Shown here: piece after piece, positions 26,185-33,447 of the stretch | Layout: every line of letters begins with the position of its first letter | Position numbering within the stretch: the first letter of the stretch is position 1 | Source of the DNA: Porticoccaceae bacterium | GTDB taxonomy: Bacteria; Pseudomonadota; Gammaproteobacteria; Pseudomonadales; Porticoccaceae | DNA: 33,447 nt | Assembly (NCBI GenBank): GCA_029248755.1 | Contig: JAQWIR010000013.1 | Span: 1 to 33,447 of the forward strand | Direction of reading: 5' to 3' | The notes under the pieces: generated by a model | What the model was told of the DNA's origin: nothing | The model's input: only the letters and a program-made list of their open reading frames with translations | Databases searched by the model: none | Position numbers and translations under genes: made by a program

Positions 26185-27369
26185 ATGAAAAATAAAGATA
26201 CGTCATATCAGCAAGAAACAAACGCCATTCGTGGTGGCTATCAGCCTACCCATGAAAATGAGCATTCAGAAGCCTTATTTCTTACTTCTAGCTATGTATT
26301 TGATAGCGCTGAGATGGCGGCCCAAAGCTTTAGTAACGAGATAGAAGGCAATGTTTACTCGCGTTATACCAATCCTACGGTTAGATGCTTTGAGCAGCGA
26401 CTAGCTATGCTGGAAGAGGGCGAACAGGCAGTGGCTACGTCCTCAGGAATGGCTGCTACCCTAGCCGTAATTATGGCGTTACTAGAAACTGGTGATCACA
26501 TTATCTGCTCGCGGGATGTATTTGGTAGCACCCGTGTACTTATGGACCAATACATTATCAAATTTGGTGTTGAAGTCAGCTATGTGCCATTAACAAATTT
26601 ATCGGCATGGCAGGACGCGGTTAAATCTAATACTAAAATGTTTTTCTGTGAAACACCCTCTAACCCGCTATCAGAAATAGCAGATTTGGAAGGTCTTAGT
26701 CAGATAGCCAAACAAGCAGATGCACTATTGGTTGTTGATAACTGTTTTTGTACGCCAGCGCTACAAAAGCCGCTTAAATGGGGTGCGGATATAGTGGTCC
26801 ACTCTGCGACAAAATATATTGACGGTCAGGGAAGAGCGCTTGGCGGTGCCGTTGTGGGTAGCGCACAATTAATGGATCAGGTACAGGGCTTTTTACGCGC
26901 AGCAGGGCCGAGTATGAGTCCGTTTAACGCATGGATATTTTTAAAGGGGCTCGAAACACTCAGCCTTAGAATGAAAGCTCATTCAGCCAGTGCTAGAGCA
27001 TTGGCGCTATGGCTTTCACAACACGCTAAAGTAAGTAAGGTATTTTTTGCAGGACTTGCAGATCATCCAGGACATAGTCTGGCAAAAAAACAGCAAACAG
27101 ATTTTGGCGCTGTGGTTTCTTTTGTGGTTAAGGGTGGGCAAAAAGCCGCATGGAAAGTAATTGATGCAACCCAAATGCTTTCGCTTACTGCAAATCTCGG
27201 TGATGCCAAGACAACAATTGTTCACCCAGCAACCACTACCCATGGCCGGCTAGGTGCTGAGGCCCTTACTGAAGCGGGTATAGAGCAAGGTCTAATCCGA
27301 ATCGCGGTAGGTCTTGAAGATTTAGAAGATATTAAAAATGATATAGAGTTGGGCCTTTCTCAACTCTAA
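26185..27369 (+). CDS. metZ: O-succinylhomoserine sulfhydrylase
   Basis: MetZ makes homocysteine directly from O-succinylhomoserine and sulfide, as a PLP enzyme of the cystathionine gamma-synthase family. In the 394 residues, the PLP lysine is Lys210 in HSATKYIDGQGR. Other landmarks are YSRYTNPTV, ATSSGMAA and DNCFCTPALQKPL. The subfamily call (MetZ rather than MetB or MetC) rests on the residues after the lysine and on the position directly after purF, where metZ lies in Pseudomonas. An O-acetylhomoserine preference cannot be excluded from sequence reading alone. Confidence 0.92.
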   Translation: MKNKDTSYQQETNAIRGGYQPTHENEHSEALFLTSSYVFDSAEMAAQSFSNEIEGNVYSRYTNPTVRCFEQRLAMLEEGEQAVATSSGMAATLAVIMALLETGDHIICSRDVFGSTRVLMDQYIIKFGVEVSYVPLTNLSAWQDAVKSNTKMFFCETPSNPLSEIADLEGLSQIAKQADALLVVDNCFCTPALQKPLKWGADIVVHSATKYIDGQGRALGGAVVGSAQLMDQVQGFLRAAGPSMSPFNAWIFLKGLETLSLRMKAHSASARALALWLSQHAKVSKVFFAGLADHPGHSLAKKQQTDFGAVVSFVVKGGQKAAWKVIDATQMLSLTANLGDAKTTIVHPATTTHGRLGAEALTEAGIEQGLIRIAVGLEDLEDIKNDIELGLSQL

Positions 27370-27430
27370 ATCATGATCTATAACCTCTGTGCAATAGTAG
27401 ATAATACAAACCTACAAAGTCGATTGCATA

Positions 27431-28066
27431 ATGTTTCTAAATAAACTACTTAAACAAACTATGGTCAGTGCCCAAGATGCTCTAGTTGGTAGGGATCAGT
27501 CTATTCAGGTGACTAATTGTCATCAAATAACCCGACAGCCTATTCAGCCACCTTTTGATAAAGCCCTAGAGCAAGCTGTAGTCGCTATGGGCTGTTTTTG
27601 GGGGGCTGAGAGACGTTTTTGGCAGCAACAAGGCGTGGTATCAACGGCCGTTGGTTATGCAGGTGGTTTTACCCCAAATCCCAGTTATCATGAAGTCTGT
27701 TCAGGTCAAACCGGACATACAGAGGTTGTGCTTGTAGTATTTGATCCTCAGCAAATAAGTTACAACCAATTACTCAAGGTTTTTTGGCAATCTCATGACC
27801 CTACTCAGGGAATGCGTCAGGGAAATGATACTGGCACTCAGTATAGATCCGCTATCTACTGTAGCGATGAAAACCAATTAAAACAGGCTAAAGACTCAGC
27901 ACAAATAGTACAAACGCTTTTGAGTGAAAGAGGTTATGGTGCGATTACCAGTGAGATCTGCTTGGCACCCATTTTTTACTATGCTGAAGATGATCATCAG
28001 CAGTATTTAGCCAAGTACCCTGAAGGTTATTGTGGTTTACGCGGCACGGGGATTAGTTACCCCTAA
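27431..28066 (+). CDS. msrA: Peptide methionine (S)-S-oxide reductase
   Basis: MsrA reduces the S-form of methionine sulfoxide in proteins and repairs oxidative damage. The 211 residues match the long E. coli-type enzyme. The catalytic Cys55 lies in AMGCFWGAE, with [33 protein letters not shown] and [12 protein letters not shown] downstream. Only one of the two recycling cysteines is present: Cys201 in GYCGL, while the second position of the E. coli protein is Ser here (GTGISYP). It lies 61 bases after metZ and converges with the peptide ABC operon, the stop codons being only six bases apart. Confidence 0.97.
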   Translation: MFLNKLLKQTMVSAQDALVGRDQSIQVTNCHQITRQPIQPPFDKALEQAVVAMGCFWGAERRFWQQQGVVSTAVGYAGGFTPNPSYHEVCSGQTGHTEVVLVVFDPQQISYNQLLKVFWQSHDPTQGMRQGNDTGTQYRSAIYCSDENQLKQAKDSAQIVQTLLSERGYGAITSEICLAPIFYYAEDDHQQYLAKYPEGYCGLRGTGISYP

Positions 28067-28072
28067 TAGCTA

Positions 28073-29686
28073 TTAGCGCTTAAGATCTGCGGTTGGAATT
28101 GCCTGCAATAATTCTTGGGTATAGGGCATTTTTGGTTTAGCCCAGATCGTTTCTGTATTTCCTTGTTCAACCAATTTTCCATGATGCATCACTGCAACTC
28201 GATCACATATAGAGCGGACTACTGAAAGGTCATGGGATATAAACAGCATGGTCAGATTACGTTGTTCTACCAACGCAAGAATAAGTTCTAATATCTGCGC
28301 CTGAATAGTTACATCTAGTGCTGAAACGGGCTCATCGGCAACAATAAATTCTGGGTTTGTTGCTATAGCTCGACCAATTGCAATTCGCTGGCGTTGACCG
28401 CCAGAAAACTCATGAGGATATTTTAAAACACTCGATCTATCCAATCCCACAGCATCCATTAATTTTTGAACCTGTTGGGCGACTGTCTTTTTGTTGGCAA
28501 CAGCGTGATAAAGCAGTGGTTCTGCCAATGTTTCATAGACCGTCATTCTTGGGTTTAATGAGGCATATGGGTCTTGAAAAATCATCTGTAGTTTTGGTCG
28601 CCAAGGTAATAATTGGCTAGATTCTAATGTGCATAGGTCAGTTCCAGAATAAACCACCGAGCCGGAAGTCATAGGAGTCAGTTGAAGTATTGAGCGCCCA
28701 AGCGTTGATTTACCTGATCCAGATTCACCCACCAGGCCAAAAATTTCCCCTTTTTTAATATCAAGGCTGACATCATCTACCGCTTTTACTAACACATCGC
28801 TACTGCCAGAGAAGTCTCTAAAGTAGGTTTTTACATGGTTAACTTCGATTAAAGTTGAACCCGCTTGAGCCTCACTCGCTTTTACTTTGGCCCCCTTAGG
28901 AATCGCCGATAAAAGTTTTTTGGTGTAAGCGCTGGTACAGTTGTTAAAGACCTCTTTAGTGGTATTTTGTTCCTGTGTTTTGCCCTCACACATTACCAGC
29001 ACCTTATCGGCAATGCCTGCAACCACACCAAGATCATGACTGATAAAAATCACAGCGACATCGCGGGTTTTTTGTAGTTGTTTAATAAGTTTAAGAATCT
29101 GTGCCTGAATGGTCACATCTAATGCAGTGGTTGGTTCATCGCAGATAAGTAGGCGGGGTTTATTTATAAGCGCCATCGCAATCATTGCTCGTTGACGCAT
29201 GCCACCAGAAAATTCATGGGGATAACTATCAAAACGGGTATCGGCATTAATAATTCCCACTTCATTTAATAGATTAATTGCCTCAGTTCGGGCGGCTTTT
29301 CGACTCAGTCGCAAAGTTGTATCTGGGTGATAAATTAGGGGTTCAATTAACTGCTCACCAATGGTTAAAAAAGGATTGAGCGAAGTCATGGGATCTTGGA
29401 AGATCATGGCTATATGATTACCGCGCAAATGACGCATTCGGTCTGAACTACAGGCTAATAAATCTTCACCATCAAAGTTTGCTATACCGCCTTCAATTAC
29501 GGCTGGTGGTTTGGGGAGCAGATCTAATAAGCTATAACAGGTAACTGATTTGCCAGACCCAGACTCACCGACAATTGCTAGAGTTTCGCCCTTATCAACA
29601 CTAAAGCTAACCTCGTCCACAGCTTTAACCACACCGTTTCTAGTATGGAAAAAAACTTTAAGATCTTTGACGTCTAGAAGTGCCAT
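28073..29686 (-). CDS. Peptide ABC transporter, fused double ATPase (OppD-OppF type)
   Basis: This protein couples ATP hydrolysis to peptide import at the inner membrane. It contains two complete ABC domains in one chain, as in GsiA or YejF. Each has Walker A GESGSGKS (about residues 40-47 and 320-327) and a signature, SGGMRQR (160-166) and SGGQRQR (428-434). Walker B follows in each: CDEPTTALD and ADEPVSALD. The ATG at 29686 is preferred (537 residues): AAAGGA lies five bases before it and it begins one base after the oppC stop. A reading from 29734 would overlap oppC by 47 bases. The family C-terminal segment after each domain ([11 protein letters not shown]) supports the oligopeptide/dipeptide group. 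Confidence 0.95.
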   Translation of the reverse strand: MALLDVKDLKVFFHTRNGVVKAVDEVSFSVDKGETLAIVGESGSGKSVTCYSLLDLLPKPPAVIEGGIANFDGEDLLACSSDRMRHLRGNHIAMIFQDPMTSLNPFLTIGEQLIEPLIYHPDTTLRLSRKAARTEAINLLNEVGIINADTRFDSYPHEFSGGMRQRAMIAMALINKPRLLICDEPTTALDVTIQAQILKLIKQLQKTRDVAVIFISHDLGVVAGIADKVLVMCEGKTQEQNTTKEVFNNCTSAYTKKLLSAIPKGAKVKASEAQAGSTLIEVNHVKTYFRDFSGSSDVLVKAVDDVSLDIKKGEIFGLVGESGSGKSTLGRSILQLTPMTSGSVVYSGTDLCTLESSQLLPWRPKLQMIFQDPYASLNPRMTVYETLAEPLLYHAVANKKTVAQQVQKLMDAVGLDRSSVLKYPHEFSGGQRQRIAIGRAIATNPEFIVADEPVSALDVTIQAQILELILALVEQRNLTMLFISHDLSVVRSICDRVAVMHHGKLVEQGNTETIWAKPKMPYTQELLQAIPTADLKR

Positions 29687-29687
29687 A

Positions 29688-30563
29688 TCAGTCCTTTGAA
29701 GCTCTTGGGTCAAGTGCATCGCGCAAACCATCACCTAGAAAGTTAAGCGCAAATAAGGTTAAAGAAAGAGTAATACCCGGAAAGATTAACAACCAAGGAT
29801 ACTCTTCCATCGTTTCAACGCCATAATTAATCAGCAGTCCCCAAGAGCTTTCGGGAGGCTGAATCCCAAGCCCTAAAAAACTTAAAAAAGCCTCCAATAG
29901 CATCACGCTTGGAATCGTTAATGTGGTGTAAACAATTACTGGTCCCAATGTGTTTGGAATAATATGTCGGCGGATAATAGCCCATCTAGACAGCCCCATA
30001 GAATAGGCGGCTTCAATAAATTCCTGCTTGCGCAAAGCCATCACCTGACTGCGCACAATGCGCGCCATAGTCAGCCATTCCACAGCGCCAATAGCGACAA
30101 ATAACAGCAGAATATTACGCCCAAAAACAACCATCAGTAACACAATAAAAATCATAAAGGGCAGGGCATACATAATATCTACAATACGCATCATGATGGC
30201 ATCTACGCGACCGCCAATAAAACCAGCAATAGCGCCCCACAGAATACCAATAACCAAAGCAACGGCAGTAGCGATAAAGCCAACCATAAGAGACACACGG
30301 CCGCCATACATAACACGCGTGAGCATATCTCGACCAAAGATGTCAGTGCCCAACCAATGGGCGGCAGAGGGGGGTGTCGCGCCAAGCATTAGGTCTTGTT
30401 CTTCATAGCTATAGGGTGCAATCCAAGGCGTTAGTAAAGAAACCACGCAGAGAGTTGCCAGTACTGCGAAACCAAATAATGCCATACGATTTTTTCGCAA
30501 TTTAATCCAAGCATCTAGCCATAGAGAACTTCGTTGTTGTGATGTTTGAGAGGGACTATGCAT
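29688..30563 (-). CDS. oppC: Peptide ABC transporter permease OppC-like
   Basis: This 291-residue inner-membrane permease of the OppC/DppC family has about six membrane helices. A cytoplasmic N-terminus with LRKNRMALFGFAVLA precedes the first helix. The family LGTDIFGRDMLTRVMYGGRVSL appears after it. The EAA loop that docks on the ATPase reads EFIEAAYSMGLSRWAIIRRHIIPN. It overlaps oppB by one base (TAATG), so permeases are made together. DppC is an alternative name; substrate cannot be read from the permease. Confidence 0.93.
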   Translation of the reverse strand: MHSPSQTSQQRSSLWLDAWIKLRKNRMALFGFAVLATLCVVSLLTPWIAPYSYEEQDLMLGATPPSAAHWLGTDIFGRDMLTRVMYGGRVSLMVGFIATAVALVIGILWGAIAGFIGGRVDAIMMRIVDIMYALPFMIFIVLLMVVFGRNILLLFVAIGAVEWLTMARIVRSQVMALRKQEFIEAAYSMGLSRWAIIRRHIIPNTLGPVIVYTTLTIPSVMLLEAFLSFLGLGIQPPESSWGLLINYGVETMEEYPWLLIFPGITLSLTLFALNFLGDGLRDALDPRASKD

Positions 30564-31498
30564 TAGTTTCCTCCCCGAGCTTGCTGGCGAAGTTTAGGGT
30601 TAAGCCATATCGCAAGCATGTCTGATAGTAAATTAAATACAATAATTAGACCGGCAAAAAAGATGGTCATCCCCAAAATCATGGTGTAATCGCGGTTAAA
30701 TGCTGAAGTCACATAAAATCGCCCCAACCCAGGGATTTGAAATATAGTCTCAACCACAAAAGAGCCACCCAAAAGACCGGCAAAGGCCGGTCCTAAAAAG
30801 GCAATCACAGGTATTAGCCCACCGCGCAGTGCATGTTTACAAATAATGAGTCGTTCAGATAAGCCCTTAGCCCGAGCGGTGCGAATATAATCTTGTGATA
30901 ATACTTCGAGCATACCGCCTCGAGACAGCCGAGCAATATAGGCCGCATAACCAGTACCAAGGGTAAGTGCCGGCAAAATTTTATCTCCGGGAATATCACC
31001 CCAGCCGGAAATGGGCAACCATTCTAGCTGTATACCAAAAACTAAGATTAAGATAGGGCCCAGTAAAAATGATGGCATGCAAATACCCAGCATAGCTGCA
31101 GACATGGGGATATAGTCCTGCAGGGTATTGGGTCGAATTGCCGCAAAAACACCTGCGCTAATGCCAATTACTAACGCAACCAACATAGCATACAAGGCTA
31201 ATTCAGCAGTGACAGGCAAACCTGCGGCTATCAATTCATTCACTGTGCGTCCAGAGTATTTAAATGATGGGCCAAAATCCCCTTGAATCACATCACTCAG
31301 ATAGCTTATGTATTGCTGCCACAGAGGTTGGTCTAAATTGTACTGAGCCTCCAGAGCTCGGGCCACTTCAGGTGGAACTGCTTTTTCTGCAGAGAAGGGT
31401 CCACCCGGTGCGCTGTGAATCAACATAAAAGTGACTGTAATAACAACCAGCAATACAGGAATAGCTTGAAGTAAACGACTGATAATAAATCTTAGCAT
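30563..31498 (-). CDS. oppB: Peptide ABC transporter permease OppB-like
   Basis: This 311-residue permease of the OppB/DppB family starts with the typical single helix MLRFIISRLLQAIPVLLVV. A large periplasmic region with GGPFSAEKAVPPEV and YNLDQPLWQQY follows, then five further helices. The EAA loop is DYIRTARAKGLSERLIICKHALR. It shares one base with the stop of the upstream oppA (TAATG). It pairs with OppC to form the transmembrane channel. Confidence 0.95.
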   Translation of the reverse strand: MLRFIISRLLQAIPVLLVVITVTFMLIHSAPGGPFSAEKAVPPEVARALEAQYNLDQPLWQQYISYLSDVIQGDFGPSFKYSGRTVNELIAAGLPVTAELALYAMLVALVIGISAGVFAAIRPNTLQDYIPMSAAMLGICMPSFLLGPILILVFGIQLEWLPISGWGDIPGDKILPALTLGTGYAAYIARLSRGGMLEVLSQDYIRTARAKGLSERLIICKHALRGGLIPVIAFLGPAFAGLLGGSFVVETIFQIPGLGRFYVTSAFNRDYTMILGMTIFFAGLIIVFNLLSDMLAIWLNPKLRQQARGGN

Positions 31499-33153
31499 TA
31501 CTGATCTACTCCCTCAGTCTTTATCGGCTCAAGATACATATCTCGGTAATTGGCTTGATTGAGAATATTACGACCAAAATTCTTTACTGAAGGATGGACA
31601 AGATTATTAGAGGTATAAACATAAATCGGAATAACCGGCATTTCCTCTAACAGTATTTTTTCGGCCTGCTTGAAAACCTCCAAGCGGGCATTATGTGTTT
31701 TTGCCTCGGGTGCATGCTTAAGAATTAACTGGTCATAGTCACTATTACACCAGTTAGTCCGATTATTTCCCCCATTGCAAAGAAACATATCAAGGAAGTT
31801 ATTTGGATCTACATAATCGCCTATCCAACCTGCTCGAGCTATTTCATAGTGGCGATTGCTCACGGTATCTAGATAAACTTTCCATTCCTGATTAAGCAGT
31901 GTGACATCAATATTGAGATGTTTTTTCCACATCTGTTGCAGGGCCACAGCAATTTTTCGGTGTCCCTCGCTAGTATTATAAAGAATTTCTGTCGTAGGAA
32001 AGCCCTTGCCATTAGGGAAACCCGCCTCAGCTAACAATTTTTTTGCCCCTTGGGGATCAAATTTAAGATCGCTTTCAGGGTAGTAGCCCATGGTTCCCGG
32101 TGGTGTTATGGCATAGGCGGGTATTTGACCCCCTTTAGTGATTTGAGTGACTAACTGATCTCGGTTAATAGTCATACCCAGTGCGCGCCTAACTCGCTTA
32201 TCCTGCAAATGTGGTTGATCCACATTTAAACGGTAAAAATAGATACCTAAATAGGGTTGAATGCGCAATGAGGGATTCTGTGATTCTGTATATACTTCAA
32301 TCTTATCAGAGGGAATACCACTGTAATGCAATTGGCCGGCGCGAAACATACGCTCTTCAGTGGTTACATTTTCGGTGGGGTAAAACACCACTTGATTTAG
32401 ACCGACATTATTTGCATTCCAATAATGGGGATTGCGCTCAACGGTGATTCTGCGATTAATCTTCCATTCTTTTAATTGAAAAGCGCCGTTACCGACAATA
32501 TTACCTTCATAGGTCCAACGTGTACCCCGTTGATCGGCGGTGCCAAATTTTTCCACTGTGGCTCGATGAACAGGGTAGGTACTGTAATGGTCTAGTAACT
32601 GTAAAAAGTAGGGTATGGGGTTGGTTAGAGTAACTTGCAGTCTATAATCATCTAAGGCTTTTACACCCACCTGATCAAAATCACTTATGTCACCCTCATA
32701 ATAGGCCTTGGCATTTTTAATCGGGAAATACATGTAGGCATAGAGATTGCCTAGGGCAGGTTGCAGTGCCCGCCACCATGACCACACATAATCATGCGCA
32801 TTGTGAGGGTCACCATTAGACCAGCGTGCATCTTTGCGTAAATAAAAGGTATAAACACGACCATCGGCACTTATATCCCAAGCTTGAGCAACGCCAGGGC
32901 GGGGTTCAAGGGTCTCGCCATCTTTATGAATTAAGCCTTCCATTAATGCAGAGATAATATGATGTTCAGGGACACCTGTTGCTATATGAGGATCAAGACT
33001 CTGAGGTTCAGTGCCATTGCCCCAGTGAAGTGTCCCATTGAGGTTTCCTGAGTCGACATTGCTTTGGTAGTCGCCACAGCCCGACAGGCCAAGCATTAGG
33101 CTCAGAACGACCAACAGTAAAACCGATTTTGAACAATGTTTTTGATTTAGCAT
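31498..33153 (-). CDS. oppA: Periplasmic oligopeptide-binding lipoprotein OppA/MppA-like
   Basis: This 551-residue solute-binding protein of the SBP_bac_5 family captures peptides for the transporter. The signal ends in the lipobox LSGC with Cys26; Asp at +2 is absent (GlyAsp follows), so location is not decided by that rule. The family core shows GTEPQSLDPHIATGVPEHHI, PGVAQAWDISADGRVYTF and ARWSNGDPHNAHDYVWSW near the N-terminus. GNGAFQLKEWKINRRI and the C-terminal FNRD-independent Trp/Asn-rich pocket region (NRTNWCNSDYD) also appear. It is the first gene of the oppA-oppB-oppC-oppDF operon. AAGGAAG lies six bases before its ATG. MppA-like use for murein peptides is possible but not shown. 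Confidence 0.93.
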   Translation of the reverse strand: MLNQKHCSKSVLLLVVLSLMLGLSGCGDYQSNVDSGNLNGTLHWGNGTEPQSLDPHIATGVPEHHIISALMEGLIHKDGETLEPRPGVAQAWDISADGRVYTFYLRKDARWSNGDPHNAHDYVWSWWRALQPALGNLYAYMYFPIKNAKAYYEGDISDFDQVGVKALDDYRLQVTLTNPIPYFLQLLDHYSTYPVHRATVEKFGTADQRGTRWTYEGNIVGNGAFQLKEWKINRRITVERNPHYWNANNVGLNQVVFYPTENVTTEERMFRAGQLHYSGIPSDKIEVYTESQNPSLRIQPYLGIYFYRLNVDQPHLQDKRVRRALGMTINRDQLVTQITKGGQIPAYAITPPGTMGYYPESDLKFDPQGAKKLLAEAGFPNGKGFPTTEILYNTSEGHRKIAVALQQMWKKHLNIDVTLLNQEWKVYLDTVSNRHYEIARAGWIGDYVDPNNFLDMFLCNGGNNRTNWCNSDYDQLILKHAPEAKTHNARLEVFKQAEKILLEEMPVIPIYVYTSNNLVHPSVKNFGRNILNQANYRDMYLEPIKTEGVDQ

Positions 33154-33178
33154 CCACTACTTCCTTATTCCTACTATC

Positions 33179-33184
33179 ATTATA
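33179..33184 (-). promoter_or_regulatory. Candidate -10 element of the opp operon
   Basis: Read on the minus strand, a perfect TATAAT lies 26 bases before the oppA start codon. No good -35 is seen at 17 bases (GTATTT there), so activator-assisted expression is possible. Confidence 0.42.
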
Positions 33185-33249
33185 TGGATAAACCGCAATA
33201 AAAATACACTTTGATTCAGTAATAGCTGTGTTTTGACCTGCTTTGCTTG

Positions 33250-33278
33250 TTGCACTTGGCGTGTAAACCTCGCATAAT
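33250..33278 (+). promoter_or_regulatory. Sigma70 promoter for ffs with GC-rich discriminator
   Basis: TTGCAC at 33250-33255 and CATAAT at 33273-33278 are separated by exactly 17 bases. The discriminator CTCGCGCC is GC-rich, as in stable-RNA promoters under stringent control. The predicted start, about 33285, gives a leader of about 17-20 bases before the RNA's closing helix, similar in length to the leader that RNase P removes from E. coli pre-4.5S RNA. Confidence 0.75.
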
Positions 33279-33301
33279 CTCGCGCCTCGAATCTTTTCAA
33301 T

Positions 33302-33413
33302 GATGGCCCCCTTTGGTCCCCTCGCAATAGACGACTATTAACTCCGCCAGGCCCGGAAGGGAGCAACGGTAGTAGTTATTCTGTGTGCCGAGGTGTGGCT
33401 ATTGGGGGTCATC
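33302..33413 (+). ncRNA. ffs: 4.5S signal recognition particle RNA (small bacterial type)
   Basis: This RNA binds Ffh to form the bacterial signal recognition particle, which brings membrane proteins to the translocon. The conserved domain IV tip reads CAGGCCCGGAAGGGAGCAAC (about 33348-33367), with the GGAA tetraloop and the AGCA internal loop bound by Ffh. The ends close in a ten-pair helix: GATGGCCCCC at 33302-33311 pairs with GGGGGTCATC at 33404-33413, with one G-U pair. GTGTGCCGAGGTGTGGCT on the 3' side matches the E. coli pattern. The length, about 112 bases, fits the 114-base E. coli RNA. The exact mature ends may be a few bases inside the helix. No terminator is visible in the 34 bases left before the window ends. 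Confidence 0.95.
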
Positions 33414-33447
33414 GCCATTCTTCCTTTGCGGTCGTCGAATATATACC

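Noticed and set aside
30058-30408. 116-codon open frame opposite oppC
   Set aside because: It is an antisense shadow of the permease; the Ile/Thr/Pro-rich composition is what the complement of membrane-helix codons gives.
33157-33366. 69-codon minus-strand frame overlapping the ffs promoter and RNA
   Set aside because: It is antisense to a clear SRP RNA gene and its promoter, and shows no protein family features.
1-33447. CRISPR array, insertion sequence, prophage, toxin-antitoxin or defence island
   Set aside because: No direct-repeat arrays, transposase or integrase motifs, attachment-site repeats or defence domains were seen; almost every gene is a recognisable core gene.

Overview
The window reads as ordinary chromosomal core sequence from a moderate-to-low GC gammaproteobacterium. 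The block LysR / leuC-leuD-leuB-asd-fimV-truA-trpF-accD-folC-dedD-cvpA-purF-metZ follows the order known from Pseudomonas. The hupB-ppiD and mltD/methyltransferase/rnhA/dnaQ neighbourhoods are also gammaproteobacterial. Compared with Pseudomonas the sequence is AT-richer and starts several genes with TTG or GTG. My inference is a marine relative in the Cellvibrionales/SAR92-like part of the class; no rRNA is present to confirm this.

Layout. 1-2203: 3' end of an HU gene (hupB), a strong intrinsic terminator and ppiD. 2373-2816: an unrecognised three-helix membrane protein. 2832-4436 (minus): lipoprotein murein transglycosylase MltD, convergent with the previous gene. 4565-10532: a tight plus-strand run of a YafS-like methyltransferase, rnhA, dnaQ and the long helicase hrpA. 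10639-13115: mlaA, then a response-regulator-like PP2C phosphatase and a STAS anti-sigma-antagonist-like protein, the last two probably one partner-switching pair. 13126-13989 (minus): a LysR regulator divergent from leuC. 14102-27369: leucine, aspartate-family, tRNA-modification, tryptophan, fatty-acid, folate, purine and methionine genes in close succession, many overlapping. 27431-28066: msrA. 28073-33153 (minus): a peptide ABC transporter operon read oppA-oppB-oppC-oppDF, with the two ATPases fused. 33302-33413: the 4.5S SRP RNA gene ffs, with a well-formed promoter upstream.

How the genes fit together. leuCDB supply three subunits for two steps of leucine synthesis (leuA is not here). 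asd feeds lysine, threonine and methionine synthesis, and metZ makes homocysteine. trpF, accD, folC and purF belong to other biosynthetic routes and share the cluster by ancestral gene order rather than by pathway. MltD, MlaA, FimV, DedD and PpiD act at the cell envelope.

There is no mobile element, CRISPR array, tRNA, rRNA, prophage or obvious defence system. No gene-free stretch exceeds 300 bases; the longest (about 130-150 bases) are upstream of the membrane protein gene, where a terminator lies, and between oppA and ffs, where divergent promoters lie. I found no convincing new biological system. The points most worth a second look are the pseudo-receiver phosphatase/STAS pair without a kinase, an MlaA without a usable lipobox, a terminator only 18 bases before ppiD, and inverted repeats upstream of leuC and accD.
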